DNA from: Dipteris shenzhenensis
Taxonomy: Eukaryota; Polypodiophyta; Polypodiopsida; Gleicheniales
DNA: 64,000 nt
NCBI GenBank assembly: GCA_047967505.1
Contig: CM106538.1
Strand: one strand, 5' to 3'
Shown: positions 34,887 through 44,602 of the stretch, one piece after another
How the letters are laid out: each line of letters starts with the position of its first letter
Numbering within the stretch: position 1 is the stretch's first letter
The notes under the pieces: model-generated
What the model was told of the DNA's origin: nothing
Seen by the model: only the letters and a program-made list of their open reading frames with translations
Database searches by the model: none
Program-made: the position numbers and the translations under genes

Positions 34887-34926
<40 letters not shown>

Positions 34927-37900
34927 GTAAGAGGAGATTCTACTCCTTTCAGTCTATGAATGTATTTATACTTTCCAAAAGGCACAAGACCCCATGGACT
35001 CCTCCAACTACATGAGACACCACTTCTCCACCTTTCAGACAGCAAACCTATTATTGAGGAAGACAAGTACAGAAAGTTTACAGCTGCATGAATCATAAGA
35101 AGGCTTTGATTTGTCGACATTCCACAAATATGGGATCCCGCGGAGGGAAATTTGATGTCACAGCTCTTTATGGGTGACTGTAGGGGTTCAACTCCATCAG
35201 GCTGGCCTGGCTCATTGGGGTGAAGCAAAGCCACCCTTCATCTCCGACCCTGCTTAGACTGTACACTAAGCAGATTTGACATGACATGATTTTACGCAGT
35301 CACAAGTACAGACAACACTAAGCCTTCAGCAGTAGCTGCAGACTCTATGGTATTGAATAGTTTGCCTTATTTAAAACCAAGGTCCTGACATCAGACCCAT
35401 AGTCGAGGATGAACCTTGCAGCACCCAAGTTCCACCGTGAGTGCAGCCAAAGGAATAGGTATCACACGAAAAAGGATAGAGCATGCTTAAGAGAGAGAGA
35501 GAGAGTACCCTACTGGCACATGTGAAACTGCGAAAAATACAGCAGCACAAACTTCAGTACAAGATGTAATGGGGGGGAAAAGGGACGGAGGGGTTAATAG
35601 GGTATATACTGCCTTCAAAGACTGTAGGCAAAGGCCATCTACACAGAGTGTGCAGGAGGTAACACCATGAGGCAGACAGGCCCAGCAACAAAATAAGGCA
35701 AACACAACAGCAAGCACAGAGAACGATCGTGAACAGAAAGAGAGAGTCCTCCATTTATAAAAGGATTAAGGGGCCTTGAGAATGTATATAAGTACCGTCA
35801 TAAGACTAGAATACATCCAATCTTACAACTTAAACAAAATTAATAATAAATGACTTTAGACAAATTAATAGTAAATGACAATGCAATCGACTTTATACAA
35901 ATTAATAGTAAATGAGAAATAAAAAATAATTTTTAGTAAGGAAAGCTATGTTATGTTCTCAACAGTACCCAAGCACAAGCTGCCATCTGGGTTTCAAAAG
36001 ATTCAGAAACTCTTGGGTAAACCAGTACTTAATAAGCTTTCAAATCCCAACCAAACAACAAAAACTTTCATAGGAAAAAGGAAGAAACAAGAAGAAAATA
36101 AGAATAAAAAATGCGGAGAGAGAGAGAGAGAATTAAATTAAATTAAATTCCACCATAACAAACCTAGAAGGATTCATTCTTGAAATTACTCCCTAAGGTT
36201 AAGCCTTTTCACCTACTCAAGGAACAAATCGTGCCAATAGCATGAAAACATCCCCTTCCAATAGCCTCTTACTGATGCCTAGCCAGCATCTAATGGCCCA
36301 GGCAGCACCCAATGCCTTCATGACAGCAACAGCATCCAAAATATGCCTTCAACATCACATGGCTCAACGCTCTTAGGATGGCAGTTGCCAGCCAATGCCA
36401 TTCATATCCAAGCTCCTACACTCTACAGAAGCAAAAATTGGAACCGCCCATTGCCCTGGAACTGCCTCTTAACATAAACACGTGCTGCCATGCTTGCAGG
36501 CTTGGATCCTTTGCATATAATCCAATAGTTGTCATGCCGTTCTTAAGATCAACGCTTAGCAGTACCTCAACCAATAACAGCATTAAGAGATACCCCATCA
36601 TACTGAAAAAGCATCGTTTCCTAACTAAGCATACATGTTTGGACACGGAAATGGCTTACGTTGTCATGAGAACAGACAATGCCACATTGCCTTTGGATAT
36701 GTATGTTGCGACGTTGGATGCCTGACCTCCAGGACAGCATGATACAAGAATGAGACCGGTTGCAAGAGGAGCCGGCAGTTTCAGGGACTAGTGTGGCAAA
36801 TCAAAAATCGGGACATCAGTATATTCTCAACCAAAGAGAAGTGCAAAATCCGTACAAGCAACAGGAAAATATCTAACAAACGAGAATGAAAAATGTCTTC
36901 CATACCAAGGATATAAGAAACCCAAGTACCGGCTTAACAAAATATTGTGCCACAAAACCCACCCCCACCTGCAAATTCGGTTATCACACTAAGTGATATT
37001 GTGTTATCGTTGATAAATTGAAAATGGAAACACTTCCTTCATACATAACAGTAGGTAATCGTTACACATGAAAGGAAAAAAACACACGAGTAAGATAGCA
37101 TGTACTGAGTCTGACTCTCACCGTCCATGGATTTCGTAGGCATCTCCTGAAGTCTTCAAAGGTAAGGGTCAGACCCATGGAGAGCATCAAAAAGCCTAAA
37201 CATAAGGTAAACAGATCTGTCTGTAACCAAGTTACCTGGGGGAAAAAACAACCTCCATTGGTTCCCAATATAATCAAGGTCACACGCTAGACAATATTTT
37301 AGCCGATGCCACTACAAATTACATATCGAACTTTGGTGGGGCAGCCGCTATGCATTGAGAGAATTCTCTCCTTGCCCGTATCTGCGTTCAAGAAAGGTGA
37401 AAATGCGAGAATTTGCGTGTGCAAAGATGACGTGTACTGATTCTTACTGCAGATGGTTTGTAAATGCCGATTATCGTACCCAGAATCACCTGGAAAATGA
37501 GTAGCAGTTGTTAGATAAGATACTGCGATGAAGATCACGAGGTTAGGAGCGTAGGCCGCCAGCTGACAAATAAAGGTTGTTCTGTTTGCATGATTCCTAG
37601 GAGAGATGTGACGTGTTACGAAATAGTACCCAGACAGGAAACATTGTCGTCAGCACTTCCACCACTCTCTCAAACTGACTGACACTAGACGCAGCTTCAC
37701 TGGAACCTCCACCTGAGTCCCCCATCGCATTAGCTTCTGCTTTGCATGCAAATTGACGGCTTCTGCAGTTCAGAATAATAGTGAGCGATTACAGAGTCAG
37801 CGTTCATGTCAACGTATCTCCTATCTTGATTGACATGATGCAAGCCGACAATTCCTTGCACAGATTCTAGTAAGCAGCCCCTGTTTGGGACAATAAGGTA

Positions 37901-38232
37901 GAAAAACTTGCCTCGAGGAGAACGGTAAAAGGGGGGAGAGACGCATCCTTGGAGAACTTGCCATCGACGGCAACGAGATCTCTCGATCGCCTCCGGAGCT
38001 TCTGAGAGAGGATCCTAATGCAGGAATCAACAAAAGAGAGGTCAGAATGAGGTGGAGAGCAATAGTAAAGAGGGCGAAAAAGGGAGGAAGAAAGCAATGC
38101 GAGGAAGGAGGTACCAAGGGGGGGGGAGAGAGCGAAGGAGAAAGAGGAGGAAGGGGCATGGCGGAGGAGGAGCGATGAAGAAGAAGATGATGATGATACA
38201 AGGGAGCAGGAGAAAGTGAGGAGAGCTGCCAT
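19475..38232 (-). CDS. BASS2: BASS2-type plastid sodium/pyruvate cotransporter (13 exons)
   Basis: Exons on the minus strand: 38232-38115, 38014-37912, 37762-37630, 37489-37448, 37235-37122, 36968-36906, 36787-36660, 25707-25626, 25384-25333, 25098-25001, 24836-24675, 19730-19641 and 19552-19475. They sum to 1263 nt, 420 residues plus stop. All phases fit, and acceptors are AG throughout. Residues 1 to about 75 are a Ser-rich plastid transit peptide; CKAEANA starts the conserved part. Family blocks follow: [82 protein letters not shown] and [11 protein letters not shown]. In bacterial homologues the E and Q of the ECGMQ site bind sodium. BASS2 of Arabidopsis imports pyruvate into plastids with sodium; this role is inferred by similarity. 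One residue (C in SKFCSFGES) appears extra relative to the family. Confidence 0.93.
20340..20421. repeat. G homopolymer plus (GA)n tract in intron 11
   Basis: GGGG-rich sequence with a run of about 25 G (near 20371-20395) continues into a (GA)n run. It lies inside the 4.9-kb intron of the BASS2-like gene. The run length may be affected by sequencing error. Confidence 0.8.
20422..21246. other. Intron 11 sequence, no element recognised
   Basis: Moderately GC-rich intronic sequence with several short frames. No domain is recognised. It could be the 5' part of the gypsy element that follows, but gag is not seen. A (GA)n run lies at 21247-21268. Confidence 0.35.
21295..22686 (-). pseudogene. Ty3/gypsy protease-RT-RNaseH-integrase segment (inverted part)
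   Basis: Read leftward from 22686, the blocks follow the gypsy pol order. The protease end comes first ([17 protein letters not shown]). Next is the RT start ([29 protein letters not shown]), fused directly to [20 protein letters not shown] and the RNaseH start ([13 protein letters not shown]), so the RT catalytic core is deleted. The integrase zinc region ([26 protein letters not shown]) follows, then the integrase start ([14 protein letters not shown]). It ends at 21295 beside a (GA)n tract. Confidence 0.8.
22685..23252 (+). pseudogene. Ty3/gypsy integrase core and C-terminus (plus strand)
   Basis: Starting exactly where the inverted segment ends, this strand reads HFWQELF, then [49 protein letters not shown] and [37 protein letters not shown] follows. 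This is the integrase core after the second catalytic Asp plus the C-terminal domain common to plant chromoviral elements. About 60-80 residues of integrase between the two parts are missing. Confidence 0.8.
23253..24300 (+). mobile_element. 3' part of the gypsy element and probable LTR
   Basis: After the integrase, frames continue with stops to about 23465 ([20 protein letters not shown]-type chromodomain-like residues). A purine-rich TTGAGGGCAAAATTATATGGG (23520-23540) may be the polypurine tract. A (TA)n run at 23550-23570 and a (CT)n run at 23744-23776 lie in the putative 3' LTR. LTR ends are not resolved. Confidence 0.4.
26205..28212 (+). mobile_element. 5'-truncated LINE with (CT)n 3' end, copy 1
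   Basis: A GC-rich insert in intron 7, antisense to the BASS2-like gene. Reverse transcriptase blocks in order are [20 protein letters not shown], (shift) [51 protein letters not shown] (catalytic ADD) and [13 protein letters not shown]. The C-terminal Cys/His block ([20 protein letters not shown]) and a long disordered tail follow. The 3' end reads GACCTTCACGGTCTCCCAAAG, ACTTTAATAAAC, then (CT)n from about 28150 to 28211. It starts within RT, so it was dead on arrival. The clade is not assigned. Confidence 0.85.
28213..28440. other. Intron 7 sequence between two LINE copies
   Basis: AT-rich intronic sequence between the (CT)n end of LINE copy 1 and the GC-rich start of the next insert. Nothing is recognised. 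Confidence 0.5.
29086..29290. repeat. 92-bp tandem duplication with nested 19-bp repeat
   Basis: The unit GAGTTTCTGCATGAGGCCCC... is repeated at 29178 with a period of 92 bp. Inside the second unit TACTGCCCCAACCAAACAG occurs twice in a row. It lies in the 5' part of LINE copy 2. Confidence 0.8.
29766..31553 (+). pseudogene. LINE ORF1 (coiled coil + RRM-like), split by solo LTR
   Basis: The frame is open from the codon after the TGA at 29763 up to 30185, interrupted by the LTR at 30186-31230 plus one target duplication, and resumes at 31236 in the same phase. The order is a Pro/Ser-rich N-terminus, a coiled coil with repeated QEKA/HEKA units ([20 protein letters not shown]), a second helix ([11 protein letters not shown]), then an RRM-like core. 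That core has [10 protein letters not shown], a short helix and [19 protein letters not shown] before the stop. The architecture fits LINE ORF1 proteins that bind RNA and trimerise. Confidence 0.7.
30186..31230. mobile_element. Solo LTR, 1045 bp, with 5-bp target duplication
   Basis: It begins TGTTAGAAA and ends TTTCTAACA, a perfect 9-bp terminal inverted repeat with TG...CA ends. The flanks are identical: CAGAT at 30181-30185 and at 31231-31235. GCTATAAAAGG near 30750 is a good TATA box, so the promoter orientation is probably plus. No internal domain remains, as expected after LTR-LTR recombination. The LTR splits the LINE ORF1 exactly between two codons. Confidence 0.95.
31554..34300 (+). 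pseudogene. LINE ORF2 remnants (endonuclease, RT, Cys/His block)
   Basis: Endonuclease-like pieces appear at about 32268 ([12 protein letters not shown]) and 32445-32545 ([25 protein letters not shown]). Degraded RT follows: [45 protein letters not shown]. Near 34060-34160, [20 protein letters not shown] is the counterpart of the Cys/His block of copy 1. Dozens of stops and shifts show that it is old. Confidence 0.65.
34789..34923 (+). repeat. Duplicated LINE 3' end: hairpin + TTTAATAAAC + (CT)n, twice
   Basis: GTCTTTCAAAGACTTTAATA and (CT)n occur at 34789-34858 and again at 34866-34923, with CCATCTG preceding both. GTCTTTCAAAGAC can form a 6-bp stem. The second unit is a precise repeat of the LINE terminus including a new (CT)n run. 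Confidence 0.85.
34924..36659. other. Remaining intron 7 sequence
   Basis: No coding domain is seen. A GA tract lies at about 35491-35506. A degenerate 19-bp unit (ACAAATTAATAGTAAATGA) is repeated two or three times at 35830-35920, and (ATTAA)n occurs at 36130-36150. The segment ends at exon 7 of the BASS2-like gene. Confidence 0.5.
37763..37911 (-). other. Intron 2 of the BASS2-like gene with GC-AG borders
   Basis: The exon ends TCCTCGAG and the intron begins GCAAGTTTTT, ending AACTGCAG. Only this junction keeps the 420-codon frame between the transit peptide and CKAEANA. GC-AG introns are a known minor class spliced by the major spliceosome. Confidence 0.75.
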
Positions 38233-38410
38233 CGCTAAGCTAGCTAGCTAGCGCTGTGTGTGTATGTGTGTGTGTGTGTGTGAGAGTGAGAGACAGAGAA
38301 GAGGGAGGCTGAGGTTTTGAGGTATTTTTGGGGTGGTTGTTTTGTAGGTAGTGGGGGAAAGGAATGCAACAAAATTATGGAACAAGAATAGCAGGCCATT
38401 ATAACACGAC
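38233..38410 (-). promoter_or_regulatory. 5' UTR and core promoter of the BASS2-like gene
   Basis: Upstream of the ATG at 38232 is GCTAGCTAGCTTAGCG, then a (CA)n/(TG)n stretch (38258-38282) and a CT-rich leader. GTTATAATGGCC on the minus strand at about 38397-38408 is a plausible TATA box. The transcription start is not determined. Confidence 0.4.
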
Positions 38411-39190
38411 AAGGAGCGTAGCTTGCGAGGCCTCCATTTTGGCATAAACATCAATCACAAGTTAGCACCCCCTCCCTCACACCATAGGTCAGTTAGGAGA
38501 CCACCCACGGGCTCAAACCGAATGCCCACGGCCTCTAGGAATCTACCTCTGTTAACCAAAGGAGGTGGCCAAACCACCACCTCGGTGCATACACCCCGAT
38601 TGCACGAGAAAGGGTCCTTCGTTACCTTATCACTCTTCTTATTCACTCCTTAGAATTAAATTCAATGAATTAGTTTCTCTCTCCCTTGATTAACCTCATC
38701 TACGTAAGCGTTTCCCTCTCATTAATCCACCCCTTACCGCCCTGCCTCTCCCCTAACTCCCTCTGCCTTTCACCTTCCATCGCTCTCCCCCCCTCTCTTT
38801 CTTTGCTCAAACACATCCCCCTCCCTCACCTCTATATATAGTTACTCAGGGGCCAACCACGATCCTTCTAGATACCAAACCTTCTGGAATCGCAACCACA
38901 AACCCGAAAGCTTCTCAAATGCATTAATTTCTCCCACGACCCTTCCTTTAATTTTGGCTAGGCCTCTCACCCATCCCACTACAAATTTTAATACTTGGGG
39001 ACCTATTAACCACACTAACCTTCTCATGGTGAACACTTTCGTTGCTGGCCATATCCCACTTATTCAACGTTGGGCTCACACACACATTTCCCTTCACTTC
39101 ACATATATACTTTATACACTATGATTCTCACAATTTTTAACCTTATCCTTGCTCCCCAAAAGTTTCCACGCTCGAAATGTCACATCGTGG
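38411..39190 (-). other. Possible LTR or promoter-bearing repeat
   Basis: On the minus strand a TGTGACATTTCGAGCGTGG start near 39186, after purine-rich sequence, and a TATATATAG near 38840 suggest an LTR, but no partner LTR or terminal repeat was found. GGTTTGAGCCCG near 38510 resembles a Pol III B box, so a SINE remnant at 38460-38640 is also possible. Confidence 0.25.
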
Positions 39191-41985
39191 GCACACATCC
39201 CTTGGCACTTATCAACCACCTCGCTCTTTAGAAGGGTTGGCTTGCCCTTTTGCAAAGGGCCACAACAACATGATGCCAATCTTGGCAAGTGGTAAGCTGA
39301 GAAACCAAGGGTTGGCCGTAGTTGTTCTTAATTCAATGGACCCTCTACCCTAGTGTTTTGATTGGCCATAATGCCCTCGTCCACCCTCTTTCAATACCAC
39401 ACCCACCAGGTCACCTCCTCACCCTCCCTTGCAATCATATCATATCAATCTTAAAAATTGTACCCATGCCATACTTTCTTATACATGGACTAGTTGCATG
39501 CTTGTTTTAAATTGCTCCTTTCACTCATGCGAATGGCTTTCTCCAGGATACTAGGAGCATTGCTACTCCCAACCCCACCTCCTCAAGAACCTTAAGCCGC
39601 CTTATGGAAGAGAGATTATTCTAATAATGCATTGCAATCAAACTCATAAGACTTCAAAAAGCCGTTATAAAGACTTTTGTGAACATTACTATGTCATTAA
39701 AACAAATCCACCAATCATCAATTTTGCGTAGCAACGTTTTCTATGCACGTCTCTTTCATATGTACCCAAATTTGGTGCACAATAGCTAGGGATCTTTGGT
39801 GCACAATAGCTAAGAATATTTAGCATGCCATATTTTCAAAAGCTAGCCCTTTTCTTAAACTCTTAAGCAAAAGTACTCCAAACAATTACTCTCATTGTTT
39901 CTCCAATATACTGTCATCCACATTATTATTCATCATTCACTCCAAGTCGTTCTTTGAGTTCATCAATCTATATTTTTTTCAAAAGTATCTTCTCTTCCCA
40001 ATGTAATCAAGATTATCTAGTGTTATGTACAAGGCCCACAAGAAGTATCACTTCCTACCTTTCAACGTGTGCACACCAGTGCTCCATCACATCACACCAT
40101 ATTCCACACTCAACCAACTTCCCATGCTTCAACAAGTCACATCATACCTACCCTTATCTTGTCGATACTTTTAGGTGTGCATTTGGTCAATCTATGATTC
40201 ATTTGATAGAAAGTCAATCTCTATAGTTATAGCGTTAGTATATGCAAAATAAAAATATAAGGTATGTACGATTTACAACTCCTAGACAACATTTTCCATT
40301 CACATATTTGCTCTCTACTACTCCAATTCCCCATATCAATTGTGAGACCTATCCTAAGTTTTGTTTTTCCATTAATGTGCAACTTCTTTATTTTGTACAG
40401 GACAGAGTTAATGCATCTAATGACTTTTGTAGGTATTATCCCCATTCCTTGCATTATCACTCCTATCTAGCTCCATCTCCTATTACCTTTGTGCTTTGCT
40501 ATTAACAATAAAGTTAAGTCCAATAGCATTTACAATATGCAAAAATATTGAGAAGAAATGTGAGGCAAATGTATCTCAAAACTATAGAGAAATTAATCAA
40601 AGCGTGGGTATGGGAAGCACGATTGATATGAATTCAACTACTTGTTGTAAGGGGCTTGTAAGATCTAGAGCCAATGTCGATTGTCTCTTGCTTCTTATTC
40701 TTGGTAGAAATGGTTGCTCACAATCCTAGAGAGCATGTGCAATTGGTGGAGAGCCTCACTTCCCATATCTTGCATGTTATTAAGTCGTATCTCTTTGTCA
40801 AATTTATATTCACACTTTTGTGTTTAAAGCAATAAATGAGCCTTTTGCATGCTTATGTTAAGGAACCTATTGGGCAAACCCACATCCCTAGCATGTCAAG
40901 GAAAAGTACTCAGGTCACTTGTCACCATCCTTCCAAGACCCAAGTTAGAAGTTCAAACACTTATGTGGGGCAAACTAGCTTGAAAACCAATCTACAATTG
41001 CTATCCCGTTTGCAACACTTAGGAATTATATGAAAACCAAAATTTAGCAATTAAAGGTGCCATAATATTCAGAAGAATTCCTCCACTTAATGAAAATGAT
41101 CCTCTCCCTCTCCTTTATTTCCTAGAAATAACTAATTCAAAATAATGTAGAAATTTTAAAAAACTCTTAAAAAGGTAAGTATTATTATTCTATTGGTGAT
41201 TCTATCTTCTATTAGGTGCTACTATTCTAGCTATTAAGTATTCCTATTCTATATGCTTAAGATATTGCATATATTTATTTGCCTTAAAAGCCAATAATCA
41301 CAATCTTTAGCTGTCACATTTTGCCAAAAAACATGATAAAGCATAATTGAATCATTGCATAGTGCTACCAGTTTCAATCTCAAACTATCATAAGTTGATT
41401 TCTTAGGATGCTCTAATGGGCATACCGTTTATACATTTGTAAAACAACCAAGCTATGAGACATACTGCATTGTTTCGCTTCAACAACCACTTTAGGATTA
41501 AGTGTATTGCTTCGCTTCAACAATCACTTTAGGATTAAGTGTATCCAAACTTTGTTTTGAGCTAGGGTCAAGGGCAAGCAAAAAAATGCAATCAACCCAT
41601 TACAAGGATAAGTAAAACTAATCTCATAGTTTAAATGGCCTCTTTCTTAGTTTAAAAGGCTGAGTCCATTTCAAGAGTTTTCTTTATTCAAATCTTGTTT
41701 CAAGTCCATGCATCACATATGCACATGAAATCTGGGGTTCCACCTTGTAGGCTTTAACACATTAGCTATTTTGGTTCATCACCATGTTATACTATAGAGT
41801 AGACTTTATAAAAAGGAAAGGCAAGGCAAGGCAAGAAATCCTTTAGCTAGGGTTAGTTGGGGGTCTATTGGTAGACAAACTATTGTGCATGTTTCATCCT
41901 ATTTATACACCTCCCAAATATGTTCTCAATCCCTTTTGCTTACACCATTCTCTTTTGGTGAAATTATAGGCTCCCCATAGGGTTC
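39191..41985. other. AT-rich intergenic sequence, no gene
   Basis: No domain is recognised on either strand. Short tandem repeats are present: TTTGGTGCACAATAGCTA twice (39771-39816), a 37-bp unit with GCTTCAACAA-CACTTTAGG twice (41473-41545), and (GGCAA)n at 41818-41837. The end (41970-41985) is continuous with 44603 onward if the LTR element at 41986-44597 is removed. Confidence 0.5.
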
Positions 41986-42367
41986 TAAGAAAACATGTGT
42001 GCCTCAGGATCGATGGAGCGTTCTAAGGTCGATGGAACCTATGTGGAGACATGATGAAGAGAATGCTCATGACATGTACCTCAAGTCAATTAGGTTCCAA
42101 GATAGATTAGCTTGGACTCATAAATAGAATCTTGAGTGAATGTGCATTTCTCTCTTCTTCAACAATACATGATAGGCCTCTTATATAGAGAGTGCCCTTA
42201 GAATAGTCAACACTTGTGGGATCCTCTGATCCACATCTCTCCTTGTGGATATCCTTGATCCACATCTCCACATCATGTAGTCCACATCCTAGGGTGGCTA
42301 CTTTAATTCTTTCCTATACCATAACTTAGCCTCTAATTCATGTGCACATGGCACCATATCTCAACAC
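41986..42367 (-). repeat. Downstream LTR of the non-coding element
   Basis: The LTR is 382 bp and its outer border reads TAAGAAAAC on the plus strand, where the other LTR has TGAGAAAAC. Beyond the inner border, part of the LTR (about 200 bp starting TTATATAGAG) is repeated again at 42389-42592 with a period of 208 bp. Confidence 0.9.
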
Positions 42368-42388
42368 CTCCCCTTGGTGCCATGATCC

Positions 42389-42592
42389 TTATATAGAGAG
42401 TGCCCTTAGAATAGTCAACACTTGTGGGATCCTCTGATCCACATCTCTCCTTGTGGATATCCTTGATCCACATCTCCACATCATGTAGTCCACATCCTAG
42501 GGTGTCTACTTTAATTCTTTCCTATACCATAACTTAGCCTCTAATTCATGTACACATGGCACCATATCTCAACACCTCCCCTTGGTGCCATG
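42389..42592 (-). repeat. Extra partial LTR copy inside the element
   Basis: This repeats the segment 42181-42384 (LTR part plus CCTCCCCTTGGTGCCATGAT), so the purine tract and LTR start are present twice in tandem. It is probably a replication slippage or recombination product. Confidence 0.85.
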
Positions 42593-42597
42593 ATCCT

Positions 42598-44200
42598 TTG
42601 GCTACCCGCAAGGTGGTTAGATGTGAGTTTACATTCCATCACCTTCCCTTAGTGCATACATTACTACATAAGGTAGTCAGATGTGAGTATTACATGTCAA
42701 TACCTCCCTTGGGTGCTATCATAGCTACTCTCAGGTGGTCAGGCTTGATTTACAAACATGTGGGCTAAAGGTGGCAAGGTTTTTGCTTCTCAATACTTGA
42801 TGTTGATGGCGTTTTCTTCTTTGCTTGATGTAGCTTGATGGATGATGCTTTGTTCTTCCATGTGCCTTGATGCTTTATGTGTGGATGCCATGCTTTTTGA
42901 CATGGTCATCTCATACACTTGTGCTTTTGGCATGCGTTGTGCATTCATGCATTGATTTAGCATTTGTTGCAAAGGTCTTACCAATTGATTTCTTTCAATA
43001 TTGCCAGTGTCTAATTGTTAACAATTATTCTGACTTGATAGGTGTGTAGAGCTCGAAAAGATGACCACTTTTCCTTTCTAGAGCGTGTCTAAATTCTTCC
43101 TGGATTAGAAGTTACGGCTTGTCAAAGTTTTGATTAAAAAAGGGGTCATTGTAGTGTGGGTTGACTTGACTAGTCCTATCTGCCATGTGTCACTCAATGG
43201 TGACCATAGCCAGAGAACATTGAAAAAAAAATTCTGAAGCTTTGAAGCTTGCAGATGACGGTGACGAGAAAGACGAAATGGCATCGAAGCCGCATAGGAG
43301 AGTCGAGTGCTGGGACATCGACGCTGGAGGCTATCATGGCCTTGTTGGAGCGGGCTAGAGTCGTCATTTGTCAGAGCACTGGTTCGTTTAGACAACCGCC
43401 TTGGAGTCATTGTGCAAAATGTGGAGTCTCGCGTCTGTGTGGAGAGGCTTGTTCGCTGGGTCGTAGCTGCGTTCTGATGAGTATGCCACAATGGAACCAA
43501 TCAGCTTCTTCAAGTTTTCTCAGAACGGAACGATCTCCTTCTACAGCTATTTAGGTATCGTAGAGGCTGTTCAAAGCTCTATAGTGGACTGCATTGGCAG
43601 CTGGCTGCAGGGAGCTTGTTTGTTGAAGGTGCGTCAGGCTGTTGGGGTTGAGGTCATTTGGAGCGTGGTGTTGAGACACTATTTGGAGCATCATGCGTTG
43701 AAGGTGTTTGGAGTGTCTCGCGTTGAAGGTGTTTGCTGCAATCACGTAGGTGGCTATTGATGTCGATGGCCTTCTATTGGAGCTGCCTCCTTCCAGCCGA
43801 CTAGGTTGTGGGCTTGTAGTGTTGCAGAAGCTGCAGTCTTACTGGCTTGTTGAAGTCACCTATGAGTGGTGTTGGTCATGTCTAAGTCTCCCTCTTTGAT
43901 GGAGAGGTCCCCTTGAATGGGAGCCACTGAAGGAGTTTCTAGATCATTTTGGAGGGGTTGTTGATGGCTCATATTGGAGTAGAGGTTGACAAAGCCACCG
44001 TTTGAAGCTGAGTGTTGGAGCTTCATTCTGGCTAGCCTCCTCCTTACGAATACACAATGGTCACAAAACTATAGCTATGTTCCATATATCTTTCCGAGAA
44101 TAGATAGGATGACTCTGTTTCTCACAAATCTCAAAGAACTCTCAAATCTCTCAATCAATCACACTCTCACACAATGATGGCGCCTTAGCGGAAGGCAGCA
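42598..44200 (-). other. Internal region of the non-coding LTR element
   Basis: The 43.2-44.0 kb part is more GC-rich than the rest and has open stretches on both strands, for example 43500-43105 on the minus strand. I recognise no domain. It may hold captured host sequence. Confidence 0.4.
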
Positions 44201-44216
44201 CCATGCTTTGATACCA

Positions 44217-44597
44217 TGAGAAAACATGTGTGCCTTAGGATCGATGGAGCCCTCTGAGGTGGATGGAACCTATGTGGAGACATGATGAAGAGAATGCTCA
44301 TGACATGTACCTCAAGTCAATTAGGTTCCAAGATAGATTAGCTTAGACTCATAAATAGAATCTTGAGTGAATGTGCATTTCTCTCTTCTTCAACAATACA
44401 TGATAGGCCTCTTATATAGAGAGTGCCCTTAGAATAGTCAACACTTGTGGGATCCTCTAATCCACATCTCTCCTTGTGGATATCCTTGATCCACATCTCC
44501 ACATCATGTAGTCCACATCCTAGGGTGGCTACTTTAATTCTTTCCTATACCATACCTTAGCCTCTAATTCATGTGCACATGGCACCATATCTCAACA
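44217..44597 (-). repeat. Upstream LTR of the non-coding element
   Basis: The LTR is 381 bp. Its inner end is directly followed by the primer-binding site at 44205-44216 (minus strand). The outer end TGTTGAGATA abuts the target duplication GGTTC. Confidence 0.9.
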
Positions 44598-44602
44598 GGT
44601 TC

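Larger units (their letters stand above)
28440..34923 (+). mobile_element. Near full-length LINE, copy 2 (degraded, nested insertion)
   Basis: This is an older copy of the same LINE family in intron 7. ORF1 (29766-31553) is interrupted by a solo LTR, and remnants of the ORF2 endonuclease, RT and Cys/His block follow to about 34200. The 3' end shares TTTAATAAAC + (CT)n with copy 1. The 5' limit is uncertain. GC-rich sequence starts at about 28440, and a short frame at 29424 ([20 protein letters not shown]) may be part of the 5' region. Confidence 0.7.
41986..44597 (-). mobile_element. Complete non-coding LTR retrotransposon (LARD-like), 2.6 kb
   Basis: Two near-identical LTRs (41986-42367 and 44217-44597) bracket about 1.85 kb. 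The insertion is flanked by GGTTC on both sides (41981-41985 and 44598-44602). On the minus strand the upstream LTR (starting TGTTGAGATATGG at 44597) ends TTTTCTCA, followed at once by TGGTATCAAAGC, an initiator-tRNA-type primer-binding site. The downstream LTR is preceded by the purine tract AAGGGGAGG. No gag or pol domain is found inside, so it would need enzymes in trans. The LTRs differ at few positions, so the insertion is fairly young. Confidence 0.9.

Noticed and set aside
35170-35210. tRNA- or SINE-like B box (GGGGTTCAACTCC)
   Set aside because: No A box or cloverleaf could be built around it.
37821-38201. Alternative N-terminal frame of the BASS2-like gene read without intron 1
   Set aside because: It lacks the ATG context and transit-peptide start. 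The exon 1-exon 2 junction at 38115/38014 gives a continuous frame into the mature protein.
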